A DNA stretch of 64,000 nt from Glycomyces sp. NRRL B-16210 (lineage in GTDB: Bacteria; Actinomycetota; Actinomycetes; Mycobacteriales; Micromonosporaceae): NCBI RefSeq assembly GCF_000719515.1, contig NZ_JOGR01000009.1:62001-126000 (forward strand), read 5' to 3'. Below the pieces are notes generated by a model. The model had not been told where the DNA came from. It searched no databases and was given only the letters and a program-made list of their open reading frames with translations. A program made the position numbers and the translations under genes. Positions 17,819 to 26,426 of this stretch are shown here, piece after piece. Position 1 is the stretch's first letter; each line of letters opens with the position of its first letter.

Positions 17819-18274
17819 ATGAACTACCGCTATCTTTCGCAGAACGACGCCGACGCGGTCGTCGAATCCAAGCACCCGCAGGCGCAGCGCCTGCCCGCAC
17901 TGTCGGACCTGCTGGACGGCGACCTGCTGTGGGACCAGGACTCCCGCACGCTCGTCTACGTCGTCGACTCGTGGATCGACGGCATGGGGTACGGCCGCCG
18001 CCTGCACACCTGCGCCGCCTGGAACGTCACCGGTGACAAGGACCTCGCCTTCGGCTTCTCCCGCGCCGCCAAGACCGCCGATCCCGACCTGGTGACCGCG
18101 GCCGCCGACGAGATCCTCGACATGGTCGCCGCCGGCGTGGCCGCGGCCGACGACGCCGCCGCCACGGCCGCGATCACCGCGGTCCTGCACAGCGGCCTGG
18201 CCGAGTCGCCCTCGCGCAAGCCCATGTTCGCCGCGCTCCGGGCCCAGCAGGCGGCCCGCACGCCCGCGGCCTGA
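17819..18274 (+). CDS. Hypothetical protein
   Basis: 151 residues, family not recognised. The N-terminal half is mixed alpha/beta (YRYLSQNDADAVVESKHP, LVYVVDSWIDGMGYGRRL, AAWNVTGDKDLAFGF). The C-terminal third is Ala-rich helix. There is no signal peptide or membrane segment. AAGG lies directly before the ATG, a weak ribosome site. It stands alone between two terminators or gaps, so context gives no function. Confidence 0.7.
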   Translation: MNYRYLSQNDADAVVESKHPQAQRLPALSDLLDGDLLWDQDSRTLVYVVDSWIDGMGYGRRLHTCAAWNVTGDKDLAFGFSRAAKTADPDLVTAAADEILDMVAAGVAAADDAAATAAITAVLHSGLAESPSRKPMFAALRAQQAARTPAA

Positions 18275-18485
18275 TCCCCGCGCTCCGGCCGGTGCGGCGG
18301 CAGCGCCCTGCGGCGCGCCGATCCCCACCGCTCGCGGACGGCCGGAGCGTCGCCTCGACGAGGTGCCGCGGCGGGCACGATCGGGTTCCCTTCGCCTCGA
18401 CCCTGAGTAGGGTGGGAGGCATCGACGACTGTGGAACCGCGGGCCCCGTCCGGGGCGCGTCGGATCGCGTGCGAAGGAGAACCCG

Positions 18486-19412
18486 ATGGCCGGCCGGATC
18501 GCGATCGTGTGGAACCCGTCGAAGACGTCCCGAGAGGACCTCGAAGCGGCGCTGCCGGACACCGAGGCCGAACTCTCGTGGTACGAGACCAGTCCCGACG
18601 ATCCCGGCCGCGGGGCCACCGGCGAGGCCCTCGCCGCGGGCGCCGACGTGGTGGTCGCGGCGGGCGGTGACGGGACCGTGCGCGCCGTCGCCGAGCGGCT
18701 CGCCCACGACGGGGCCGAGGCCGACCTCGTGATCGTCCCGCTCGGGACCGGAAACCTGCTGGCGCGCAACCTCGACGTGCCGATCGGCGACCTCGAGGGC
18801 GCCCTCGCGCGGGCCTTCGAGGGCGAGTCGCGCGTGATCGACCTCGGCTGGGTCGAAGCCGACCTCGCCGAAGGCCGTGTGCGCCAGGCGTTCGCCGTCA
18901 TCGCCGGGTTCGGCATCGACGCCCACATGATCGTCGAGACCGACGAGGACCTCAAGAGCAGGGTCGGCTGGCTCGCCTACGTCGAGTCGCTCGGGCGCGC
19001 GCTCGACGCGAGCGACGTGGTGGAGTTCGACCTCACCGTCGACGGCGACGCGACCGAGCGGACCTCGGGGCACACCTTCCTCGTCGGCAACTGCGGGACG
19101 CTCCAGGGCGGCATCAGGCTCCTGCCCGACGCCGACCCCTCCGACGGCGAGCTCGACGTGCTCGTGCTCAGCGCCGAAAGCGCAGGCGAGTGGCTGGAGA
19201 CGATCCACTCCTTCGTGTGGCACAACGGCATCCGGCGGCTCTTCCGCTCCGGTGACGAGGCGCGCAGCGCCGACTCGACCGCGCACTCGCGGGCGCGCCG
19301 GCTCGCGGTCGCGCTGCCCGAGCCGCGCGTGCTGGAGATCGACGGCGAGGACCTCGGCGAGACGAGGGCCTTCACGATCGCGATCCAGCCCGACGCCGTC
19401 AGGGTCCGCTGA
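18486..19412 (+). CDS. Diacylglycerol-kinase-family lipid kinase
   Basis: A 308-residue soluble kinase of the DAGK_cat/sphingosine-kinase fold, probably phosphorylating diacylglycerol or another lipid alcohol. The nucleotide loop is AAGGDGTVRAVAERL, followed by VPLGTGNLLARNL, then FGIDAHMIVETDE and GNCGTLQGGIRLLPDAD with DGELDVLVL. GAAGGAGA precedes the ATG. It is monocistronic, closed by a strong terminator. Confidence 0.9.
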   Translation: MAGRIAIVWNPSKTSREDLEAALPDTEAELSWYETSPDDPGRGATGEALAAGADVVVAAGGDGTVRAVAERLAHDGAEADLVIVPLGTGNLLARNLDVPIGDLEGALARAFEGESRVIDLGWVEADLAEGRVRQAFAVIAGFGIDAHMIVETDEDLKSRVGWLAYVESLGRALDASDVVEFDLTVDGDATERTSGHTFLVGNCGTLQGGIRLLPDADPSDGELDVLVLSAESAGEWLETIHSFVWHNGIRRLFRSGDEARSADSTAHSRARRLAVALPEPRVLEIDGEDLGETRAFTIAIQPDAVRVR

Positions 19413-19424
19413 CGTGAACTGAAA

Positions 19425-19451
19425 GGGCGGGCGACCTCGGGTCGCCCGCCC
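19425..19451. terminator. Hairpin between convergent lipid kinase and secreted protein genes
   Basis: GGGCGGGCGACC pairs with GGTCGCCCGCCC around a TCG loop. The perfect 12-bp stem lies between two convergent stops. Confidence 0.8.
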
Positions 19452-19462
19452 TGCTTCGCGTA

Positions 19463-20428
19463 TCAGGCCCGCGCGATGGCGATGTTCGTGCTGCCCCGCT
19501 GCCCCGCCTCGTAGAACATGTACAGCCGCCCGCCCTCCTCGGCGAAGCTCGGGGCGGCCGCGCGGGTGGCGACCGGCTCGGTGTACAGGACGCCGAGGTG
19601 CTCCTCGCGGTCGAAGCTCGTGCCGACCCGCGTGACCCGGATGTTCCCGTCGCCGCCGTGGTAGACCACGTAGCCGCCGCCGTTGCGTGACCAGTAGTGC
19701 GGCCCCGACAGCTGCCCGCCCTCGCCCGCGGCGGGGGAGATGAGCGGCTGCGGCTTGAACTGCCAGCCCGAGGCCAGCGAGTGCGACCAGCCGATGAAGA
19801 TCTTCCTGGTCCCGGCCTGGTTGCCCATGAACAGCATGACGTACACGCCGGGCTGGACCGGGTGCGGGAACACCCGCGCGTACGAGGCCTCCGAGACGTT
19901 CGAGGGCAGCATCGAGGTGTGCAGGATCGGCTCGCCGAAGCCGAAGCTGCGCCCGTCGGCCGAGGTCGCCACGCGCGTGGTCCGGTTGTCCCCGTGGAAG
20001 TACAGGTACATCCGCCGGTCCGCTTCGTTCCAGTACGCGTGCGGGCTGGAGACGTGCGGCGCCGAGTAGGGGTCGCGCGTGATGATCGGGTTGGCCGAGT
20101 ACTCCCTCCACGGCCCTTCGAGCGAGTCGGCGTAGGCCAGGCAGATCCCGCCCGGGTCGTCGTGCGGCGCGTAGTACATGTACCAGGCGCCCAAGGGGTT
20201 CTGGACCTTCCCGGCCACGTGTCGGATCGAGGGGAAGATGATCTCCCTCCTGGCGGGGGCGTAGCTCAGGGTGCTCTTGTCCATCGCCGCGCCCAGGCGC
20301 GTGAAGGTCGGGAAGCCCGGGATGGCCGCGGCGGCCGGGGCGGCGCCGAGCGCCGCGGTCGCGCCCAGCGCGGCGGCCCCCAGCAGCAGCCCGCGCCGGC
20401 CGAAGGCGGACGGTCGATCGGAATCCAT
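19463..20428 (-). CDS. Tat-secreted beta-propeller protein, glycosidase-like
   Basis: 321 residues with a twin-arginine signal: FGRRGLLLGAAALGATAALG, ending near AAPAAAAIPG. The mature part resembles five-bladed propeller glycoside hydrolases of the GH43/GH32-like superfamily (GAWYMYYAPHDDPGG, YADSLEGPWREY, PHAYWNEADRRMYLYFHGD, HYWSRNGGGYVVYHGGDG). Catalytic carboxylates cannot be assigned with certainty. It is divergent from the LacI gene across two operators, so it likely belongs to the same sugar regulon as the ABC importer. GGAG precedes the ATG at 20428. Confidence 0.8.
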   Translation of the reverse strand: MDSDRPSAFGRRGLLLGAAALGATAALGAAPAAAAIPGFPTFTRLGAAMDKSTLSYAPARREIIFPSIRHVAGKVQNPLGAWYMYYAPHDDPGGICLAYADSLEGPWREYSANPIITRDPYSAPHVSSPHAYWNEADRRMYLYFHGDNRTTRVATSADGRSFGFGEPILHTSMLPSNVSEASYARVFPHPVQPGVYVMLFMGNQAGTRKIFIGWSHSLASGWQFKPQPLISPAAGEGGQLSGPHYWSRNGGGYVVYHGGDGNIRVTRVGTSFDREEHLGVLYTEPVATRAAAPSFAEEGGRLYMFYEAGQRGSTNIAIARA

Positions 20429-20539
20429 GTTCACTCCAGTCCGGCCCGCGCGGCCGCCGCCGCGCCACGGTGCGCGGCGGCGCACAAGCGCCGATACGGG
20501 CCTTTGGGGACGAGTCTGGGAGGGGGCCGACCGGCCGTC

Positions 20540-20565
20540 AAGATGATAATACGAATTATCATCTT
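20540..20565. promoter_or_regulatory. LacI-type operator 1
   Basis: AAGATGATAAT-ACGA-ATTATCATCTT is a perfect inverted repeat with 11-base arms. Its right end runs into TTGACG (20564-20569), a -35 candidate for the lacI-like gene, so repressor binding would block that promoter and the divergent one. Confidence 0.75.
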
Positions 20566-20608
20566 GACGACCCGGAAACGGGCGTGCAACATGATCACAC
20601 GCACCTGT

Positions 20609-20627
20609 GCTGATACGCATTATCAGC
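20609..20627. promoter_or_regulatory. LacI-type operator 2
   Basis: GCTGATA-CGCAT-TATCAGC is a perfect 7-base-arm repeat, 21 bases before the GTG of the LacI gene. It shares the TGATA/TATCA core with operator 1, about 66 bases away centre to centre. Confidence 0.7.
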
Positions 20628-20647
20628 CCATCGAGAAAGGCCCTCCA

Positions 20648-21685
20648 GTGACCGGACCCCGCCGCCGCGTGACGCAGCGAGACATCGCGCGCCTCAGCGG
20701 CGTCAGCCAGGCCACCGTCTCCCTGGTGCTCAACAACCGCCTCGACGCGGGGGTGCGGATCGCCCCCGACACCCGCCAGCGGGTCCTCGACGCCATCCGC
20801 GAGACCGGCTACGTCGCCGACCCCGTCGCCCGCCGCCTCGCCGACCAGTACAACCGCATCATCGGCGTCTTCACCTACGAGGCCGTCTTCCCCTCCGGCA
20901 CCCGCGACTTCTACCACCCGTTCCTCGTCGGCATCGAAGAGCAGGCCGAACGCCTCGGCTGCGACCTGCTCCTGCTCACCAGCGCCCCCGTCGAGGACGG
21001 AAGGCGCCGCATCTTCGCCGAGGGCAGCCGCATCCGCCTCGCCGACGGCTGCGTCCTGTTCGGACGCGAGATCGACCGCGACGACCTCACCCGCCTCGTC
21101 GCCGAAGGCATCCCCTTCGTCTCCGTCGGCCGCCGCGACGACGCCGGCGGCCCCGTCCCCTACGTCGGCGCCGACTACCCCGCCGCGACCGCCGCCCTCG
21201 TCACCCGCGCCGCCGCCCTCGGCCACCGCAGCCTCGCCTACATCGGACTCGGCGCCGGACCCGAGTCCTTCCAAGACCGCCTGCGCGGCTTCGACACCGC
21301 CGCCGCGGCCGCCGGCGCCGCCACCCGGCGCCTGCCCGAGGCCGACCCCGCCGCCCTCGACGCCGCCGTCGAAGGCGGCGTGAGCGCCCTGTTCCTCGAA
21401 GAGCCCGCCGACGTCCCCGCCGTCACCGCCTGGGCCCGCGAAAGGGGCCTCGACCTCCCCGCCGACCTCTCCCTCGTCGCCCTCGGTGACCCGACCCGGC
21501 CGGTGTCGATCGACCTCGACGTCACCGGCTTCACCATCCCCCGCCGCGAGATGGGCCGCCAGGCCCTCGACGTGTTCGGCGCCCTGTTGGAGAACGCCGA
21601 GACCGACACGCAGCGGCTGCTCCCGTGCGAACTGCACGACGGCGCGACCCTCGCGCCGCCACCCACCGGAAGGAACCAGCCTTGA
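20648..21685 (+). CDS. LacI-family transcriptional regulator
   Basis: A 345-residue repressor. The LacI helix-turn-helix is TQRDIARLSGVSQATVSLVL followed by NNR and the hinge helix VADPVARRLADQ. The periplasmic-binding-like sugar domain (IIGVFTYEAVF, VGIEEQAERLGCDLLLLTS, ALGHRSLAYIGLG) completes it. GTG start, with AAAGG upstream. It overlaps the FAD oxidoreductase by 4 bases and leads the operon, so it is probably autoregulated through the two operators. Confidence 0.92.
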   Translation: MTGPRRRVTQRDIARLSGVSQATVSLVLNNRLDAGVRIAPDTRQRVLDAIRETGYVADPVARRLADQYNRIIGVFTYEAVFPSGTRDFYHPFLVGIEEQAERLGCDLLLLTSAPVEDGRRRIFAEGSRIRLADGCVLFGREIDRDDLTRLVAEGIPFVSVGRRDDAGGPVPYVGADYPAATAALVTRAAALGHRSLAYIGLGAGPESFQDRLRGFDTAAAAAGAATRRLPEADPAALDAAVEGGVSALFLEEPADVPAVTAWARERGLDLPADLSLVALGDPTRPVSIDLDVTGFTIPRREMGRQALDVFGALLENAETDTQRLLPCELHDGATLAPPPTGRNQP

Positions 21686-23286
21686 ACGACCTCCAAGCCG
21701 ACATCCTCGTCGTGGGCGGCGGCCTCGGCGGCGTCGCCGCCGCACTCGCCGCGCTGCGCGCCGGACGAAGCGTCGTCCTCACCGAGGAGCACGACTGGAT
21801 CGGCGGTCAACTGACGAGCCAGGCCGTCCCGCCCGACGAGTCCTCCTGGGTCGAGCAGTTCGGCGTCACGGCCTCCTACCGGAGCCTGCGCGAAGGCATC
21901 CGCGACTACTACCGGCGCCACTACCCGCTCACCGAGGCCGCCCGCGCCAAGGCCGACCTCAACCCCGGCGGCGGGCACGTCAGCCGCCTGTGCCACGAGC
22001 CGCGCGTGGCCGTCGCCGTCATCGAGGCCATGCTCGCCCCCTACCGCGGGTCGGGCCTGCTGCGCCTGCTCCAGCCCTACCGGCCCGTCGCCGCCGACGT
22101 GGACGGCGACCGGATCGAGGCGGTCACCCTCGCCCACCGCGACACCGGCGACCGCCTCACCGTCGCCGCGCCGTTCGTCCTGGACGCCACCGAGACCGGC
22201 GAACTGCTGCCGCTCACCGGCACCGAGTACGTCACCGGCTTCGAATCCCAGCGCGACACCGGCGAGCCGAGCGCGCCCGACCAGGCCCAGCCGGACAACA
22301 TGCAGGCGGTCTCGGTGTGCTTCGCGATCGACCACGTCGACGGCGACCACACGATCGACAAACCCGCCGACTACGACTTCTGGCGCGAGTTCCGCACCGA
22401 CTTCTGGGGCGGGAACCTCCTGGGATTCCGCGCCCCGAACCCGCGCACGCTGGAGGCGGCCGAGCGGACCTTCGTGCCCAACCCCGACGACGACCCCCTC
22501 GCGGTCGTCGGCGACCAGCGCCGCGGCGGCGGCGACATGAACCTGTGGACCTTCCGCCGCATCGCCGCCCGCCGCACCTTCACCCCCGGGGCCTACCCCA
22601 GCGACATCACCCTCGTCAACTGGCCGATGATCGACTACTTCCTGGCCCCGGTCATCGACAACCCCGACGCCGCGGCCCACCTGGACCGGGCCCGCGACCT
22701 CTCCCGCAGCGTCTTCTACTGGCTCCAGACCGAGGCGCCCCGCCCCGACGGCGGCCACGGCTGGCCCGGACTGCGCCTGAGGGGCGACGTCACCGGCTCC
22801 GCCGACGGCCTCGCCCAAGCCCCCTACCACCGCGAATCGCGCCGCATCAAGGCCGAGTACACGATCGTCGAACAGGACCTGTCGGCCGCCGTCCGCGGCG
22901 ACAAGGGCGCGGTGTCCTACCACGACAGCGTCGGCGTCGGCATGTACCGCATCGACCTCCACCCCTCCACAGGCGGCGACAACTACATCGACGTCGCCTC
23001 CTGCCCCTTCGAGATCCCGCTCGGCGCACTCCTGCCGGTGCGGACCGAGAACCTGCTGCCCGCCGGGAAGAACCTCGGCACCACGCACATCACCAACGGC
23101 TGCTACCGCCTGCACCCGGTCGAGTGGAACATCGGCGAGGCCGCCGGCGCCCTCGCCGCCTTCAGCCTCGACCGCGGCGTCCCGCCGCGCGCCGTCGGCG
23201 CCGACCGGGAGCTGCTGGCCGACTTCCAGGACCGACTCGCCGCGCAGGGCGTCGAACTGCGCTGGCCCGACATCGCGGCGTACTAA
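21682..23286 (+). CDS. FAD-dependent oxidoreductase of carbohydrate cluster
   Basis: A 534-residue member of the FAD_oxidored family (PF12831-like). The Rossmann loop is ADILVVGGGLGGVAAALAAL, followed by EEHDWIGGQLTSQ. DATETGELLP and a C-terminal LLPAGKNLGTTHITNGCYR close the FAD site. TTG start, with AAGGAA 7 bases upstream, overlapping the LacI stop. These enzymes often accompany sugar ABC importers in actinobacteria. The substrate, presumably a sugar or polyol, is unknown. Confidence 0.85.
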   Translation: MNDLQADILVVGGGLGGVAAALAALRAGRSVVLTEEHDWIGGQLTSQAVPPDESSWVEQFGVTASYRSLREGIRDYYRRHYPLTEAARAKADLNPGGGHVSRLCHEPRVAVAVIEAMLAPYRGSGLLRLLQPYRPVAADVDGDRIEAVTLAHRDTGDRLTVAAPFVLDATETGELLPLTGTEYVTGFESQRDTGEPSAPDQAQPDNMQAVSVCFAIDHVDGDHTIDKPADYDFWREFRTDFWGGNLLGFRAPNPRTLEAAERTFVPNPDDDPLAVVGDQRRGGGDMNLWTFRRIAARRTFTPGAYPSDITLVNWPMIDYFLAPVIDNPDAAAHLDRARDLSRSVFYWLQTEAPRPDGGHGWPGLRLRGDVTGSADGLAQAPYHRESRRIKAEYTIVEQDLSAAVRGDKGAVSYHDSVGVGMYRIDLHPSTGGDNYIDVASCPFEIPLGALLPVRTENLLPAGKNLGTTHITNGCYRLHPVEWNIGEAAGALAAFSLDRGVPPRAVGADRELLADFQDRLAAQGVELRWPDIAAY

Positions 23287-23347
23287 CGTGCCGCTCACCG
23301 ACTTGCCGCTCACAGACAGAGCCGTCTACCGAGAAGGAGAACCCCTT

Positions 23348-24616
23348 ATGAGACACCCGCGACTCCTGCTGGCCGCCGCGCTGGCCGCGCCGCTCGTCCT
23401 CGCCGCCTGCGGCGGCGGATCCGACGACGGGCCGGTCACGCTGCGCATGACCACCTGGTCGGCCAACGAGGACCACCTCGCGATGCTGAACGAGATCGCC
23501 GACGCCTACATCGCCGACCACCCCGACGTGGAGGCGATCGAGTTCGACCCGCTCCCGTTCGACGGCTACACCAGCACCCTCACCACCCAGATCGCCGGCG
23601 ACAACGCCCCCGACCTGGCCTGGATCCTGGAGAACGCCGCGCCCGACTTCGTCACCAGCGGCGCCCTGGTGCCCTTGTCCGAGACGCTCTCGGGCACCGA
23701 CGGCTACGAGTACGACGACCTCGTCCCGGCCGCCACCGAGCTGTGGCGCGAGGGCGACGAGCTGTACGCCTACCCGTTCTCGACCTCGCCGTTCGCGATG
23801 TTCGCGAACGACGACCTCCTCGCCGAGGCCGGTCAGCCCACCGCCGCCGAGCTCATCGAGTCCGGCGAGTGGAACTGGGACCGGGTCGTCGAGGCCGGCG
23901 CGGCCGTCCACGCCCAGACCGGCGCCGACGGCATCGTCATCCGCGACTTCGACTACACCGGCTGGGACAACCTCTCGACCCTGTGGACCGGCTGGGGCGC
24001 CAGCGCCTGGAGCGCCGACGGCACCGAGTGCGGCTTCGACGACCCGGAGATGACCGAGGCGCTCACGTTCATGCACGACGCCGTGTTCGAGCAGGAGGCC
24101 ATGCCCGGACCGGGCACGACCGCGGACTTCTTCGCGGGCGAGGCCGCCTTCACCGTCACGCAGATCTCGCGCGCCGGGCTCCTCGCCGAGGCCCCGTTCG
24201 CGTGGGACCTCGTGCCGCTCCCGGCCGGGCCCTCGGGCGAGTACGCCGTCATCGGCCAAGGCGGCCTCGGCGTCCTCACCGTCGCCCCGCACCCGGAGGA
24301 GGCGGCCGACTTCCTCGCCTACATGACCAACCCGGAGAACTCCGTGAAGCTCGCGCAGTTCTTCCCGCCGCCGCGCGCCTCGCAGCTGACCGCCGAGGTC
24401 CTCGGCCAGGCCAACCCGCTCTTGAGCGCCGAGCAGCTCCAGGCGGTCGTCATCGACCGGATCGACTCGGGCGTCGTCAAGCCCAGCCACACCGGCCAGG
24501 CCCAGCTCGACCAGGCCGTGCGCGCCGCGCTCGACCCGCTGTGGACCCCCGGCGCCGACGTGGAGGCCGTCCTGGCCGACCTGTGCGCCGCCATCGACCC
24601 GCTGCTGGCGCGATGA
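23348..24616 (+). CDS. Carbohydrate ABC transporter substrate-binding lipoprotein
   Basis: A 422-residue family-1 solute-binding protein. The lipoprotein signal ends LVLAACGGG. The mature part has TLRMTTWSANEDHLAMLNEI and FDGYTSTLTTQIAGDNAPDL, characteristic of sugar-binding proteins. The ATG at 23348 follows GAAGGAGA. It forms a unit with the two permeases downstream and lacks its own ATPase, so a shared MsiK-type ATPase elsewhere is expected (family knowledge). Confidence 0.9.
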   Translation: MRHPRLLLAAALAAPLVLAACGGGSDDGPVTLRMTTWSANEDHLAMLNEIADAYIADHPDVEAIEFDPLPFDGYTSTLTTQIAGDNAPDLAWILENAAPDFVTSGALVPLSETLSGTDGYEYDDLVPAATELWREGDELYAYPFSTSPFAMFANDDLLAEAGQPTAAELIESGEWNWDRVVEAGAAVHAQTGADGIVIRDFDYTGWDNLSTLWTGWGASAWSADGTECGFDDPEMTEALTFMHDAVFEQEAMPGPGTTADFFAGEAAFTVTQISRAGLLAEAPFAWDLVPLPAGPSGEYAVIGQGGLGVLTVAPHPEEAADFLAYMTNPENSVKLAQFFPPPRASQLTAEVLGQANPLLSAEQLQAVVIDRIDSGVVKPSHTGQAQLDQAVRAALDPLWTPGADVEAVLADLCAAIDPLLAR

Positions 24617-25557
24617 CCGAGGCGGACACCGAAACCGCGCCCGGCCGGGAAGCCTCCCGGCCGGCGCGGCCCTCCTGGTGGACCGCCCGCCGCCGGGACA
24701 ACCTGGCGGGGTTCCTGTTCGCCGGGCCGCAACTGGCCGGGACGCTCGTGTTCGTGCTCTTGCCGCTCGGGCTGATGTTCTGGTACAGCTTCCACGAGTG
24801 GAACGTGCTCGCCGGGGGCTTCCGGTTCACCGGCGCCGAGAACTACGAGCGGCTCGTCCAGGACCCGGCCCTGCCGGGCGTGCTGGGGGCGACCGCGGCG
24901 TTCTCGGTCGGGCTGGTCGCGCTCAACCTGAGCCTCGCGCTGGTGCTGGCGATCCTGCTCGACCAGAAGCTGCGCGGCACGATCCTGTTCCGCACGATCT
25001 TCTTCTCGCCGGTCGCGGTCACCTTGGTGGCCTGGACGATCGTGTGGCGCTTCCTGCTCCAGGACGACGGCGGCATCAACGGGCTGCTGTCGGTGGTGGG
25101 CGCGGAGGGCCCGAACTGGCTGCGCGGGGAGACCACCGCGATGGCGGCCGTCATCGTCGTGCAGGTGCTCAAGAACGTGGGGCTCAACATGGTCCTGTTC
25201 CTCGCCGCGCTCCAAGGGGTCCCCAAGGAGCTGTACGAGGCGTCCACGATCGACGGCGCGGGCGCGTGGACGCGGTTCCGGCGCATCACGATGCCGATGA
25301 TCAGCCCCACGATCCTGCTCACCTCGATCATCACCGTCGTCGGCTCGCTCCAGGTGTTCGCGCAGATCGACGTCCTCACCAAGGGCGGGCCGGGCACCTC
25401 GACGACGGTGCTCGTCTACTACCTGTACCAGAACGCCTTCCAGTTCCACGACTTCGGCTACGGCGCGACCCTCTCGGTGCTGCTGTTCGCGATCGTCCTG
25501 GTGCTCACCGTGATTCAGTGGCAGATGCGCAGAAAGTGGGTCGTCCATGAGGACTGA
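24613..25557 (+). CDS. Sugar ABC transporter permease (MalF/UgpA type)
   Basis: 314 residues, six membrane helices beginning LAGTLVFVLLPLGLMFWYSF. The EAA coupling loop is ELYEASTIDGAGAWTRFRRI, then TMPMISPTILL. ATGA overlap with the binding-protein stop and an 11-base overlap with the next permease. Confidence 0.92.
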   Translation: MTEADTETAPGREASRPARPSWWTARRRDNLAGFLFAGPQLAGTLVFVLLPLGLMFWYSFHEWNVLAGGFRFTGAENYERLVQDPALPGVLGATAAFSVGLVALNLSLALVLAILLDQKLRGTILFRTIFFSPVAVTLVAWTIVWRFLLQDDGGINGLLSVVGAEGPNWLRGETTAMAAVIVVQVLKNVGLNMVLFLAALQGVPKELYEASTIDGAGAWTRFRRITMPMISPTILLTSIITVVGSLQVFAQIDVLTKGGPGTSTTVLVYYLYQNAFQFHDFGYGATLSVLLFAIVLVLTVIQWQMRRKWVVHED

Positions 25558-26389
25558 GCGCTCCCGCAGGGCCAAGCTCGCCCTCTACGGGCTGCTGTGC
25601 GTCCTGGCCGTCCCGTTCGTGTTCCCCACCTGGTGGATGGTCACCTCCAGCCTCAAGCCGGCGAACGAGATCTTCGCGTTCCCGCCCACGCTGTGGCCCG
25701 CCGACGCGACCCTGCACGCCTACGGGCGCGTGTTCGACTTCGCGCCCTTCGGCGTGCAGTACTTCAACAGCATGTACATCGCCCTGGTCGTCACCGTCGG
25801 GACCCTCGCGGTGTCCTCGATGGCCGGGTACGCGTTCGCGCGCATCAAGTTCCCCGGGCACAACCTGCTGTTCCTCGTCGTCCTCGTCGGCCTGCTCATC
25901 CCGAGCGAGGTCACGATCGTGCCGCTGTTCCAGATGTTCAACCGGTTCGGCATGGTCGACACGCACTGGCCGCTGCTGCTGGTGCCGATCTTCGGCGCCC
26001 CGAGCGTCCTGGCGACCTTGATCATGCGGCAGTTCTTCATCGCGCTGCCCGCCGAGATCGAGGAGGCCGGGCGCATGGACGGCCTGGGCCGCTTCGGGCT
26101 CTACTGGCGGATGGCGCTGCCGCTGTCGCGCCCGGCGCTCGGCGCGGTCGCGATCTTCTCGTTCCTGCACAGCTGGAACCTCTACCTCGAACCGGTCGTG
26201 TTCCTGTCCACCCCGGAGAAGTTCACGCTGCCGCAGGCGCTGACGCAGTTCACCGACGCCTACGGCGGTCCGATGTGGGACGTCCAGCTCTCGGCGGCGA
26301 CGATGACGGCGCTGCCGGTCCTGATCGTCTTCATCGTGGCCCAGCGCCAGTTCGTGGAGGGCCTGGCCCACACCGGCCTCAAAGGCTGA
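25547..26389 (+). CDS. Sugar ABC transporter permease (MalG/UgpE type)
   Basis: 280 residues. LALYGLLCVLAVPFVFPTWW starts the first helix, followed by MVTSSLKP; the EAA loop is EIEEAGRMDGLGRFGLYWRM. It pairs with the upstream permease to form the membrane pore of the importer. The operon ends at a strong terminator. Confidence 0.92.
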   Translation: MRTERSRRAKLALYGLLCVLAVPFVFPTWWMVTSSLKPANEIFAFPPTLWPADATLHAYGRVFDFAPFGVQYFNSMYIALVVTVGTLAVSSMAGYAFARIKFPGHNLLFLVVLVGLLIPSEVTIVPLFQMFNRFGMVDTHWPLLLVPIFGAPSVLATLIMRQFFIALPAEIEEAGRMDGLGRFGLYWRMALPLSRPALGAVAIFSFLHSWNLYLEPVVFLSTPEKFTLPQALTQFTDAYGGPMWDVQLSAATMTALPVLIVFIVAQRQFVEGLAHTGLKG

Positions 26390-26394
26390 CCGCG

Positions 26395-26423
26395 CCCGCG
26401 GCGGAGCCCGGCTCCGCCGCGGG
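26395..26423. terminator. Long GC hairpin ending the sugar operon
   Basis: A 14-bp complementary arm pair, CCCGCGGCGGAGCC and GGCTCCGCCGCGGG, is separated by one base. It sits between convergent stops, so it can act on both strands. Confidence 0.75.
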
Positions 26424-26426
26424 GCG

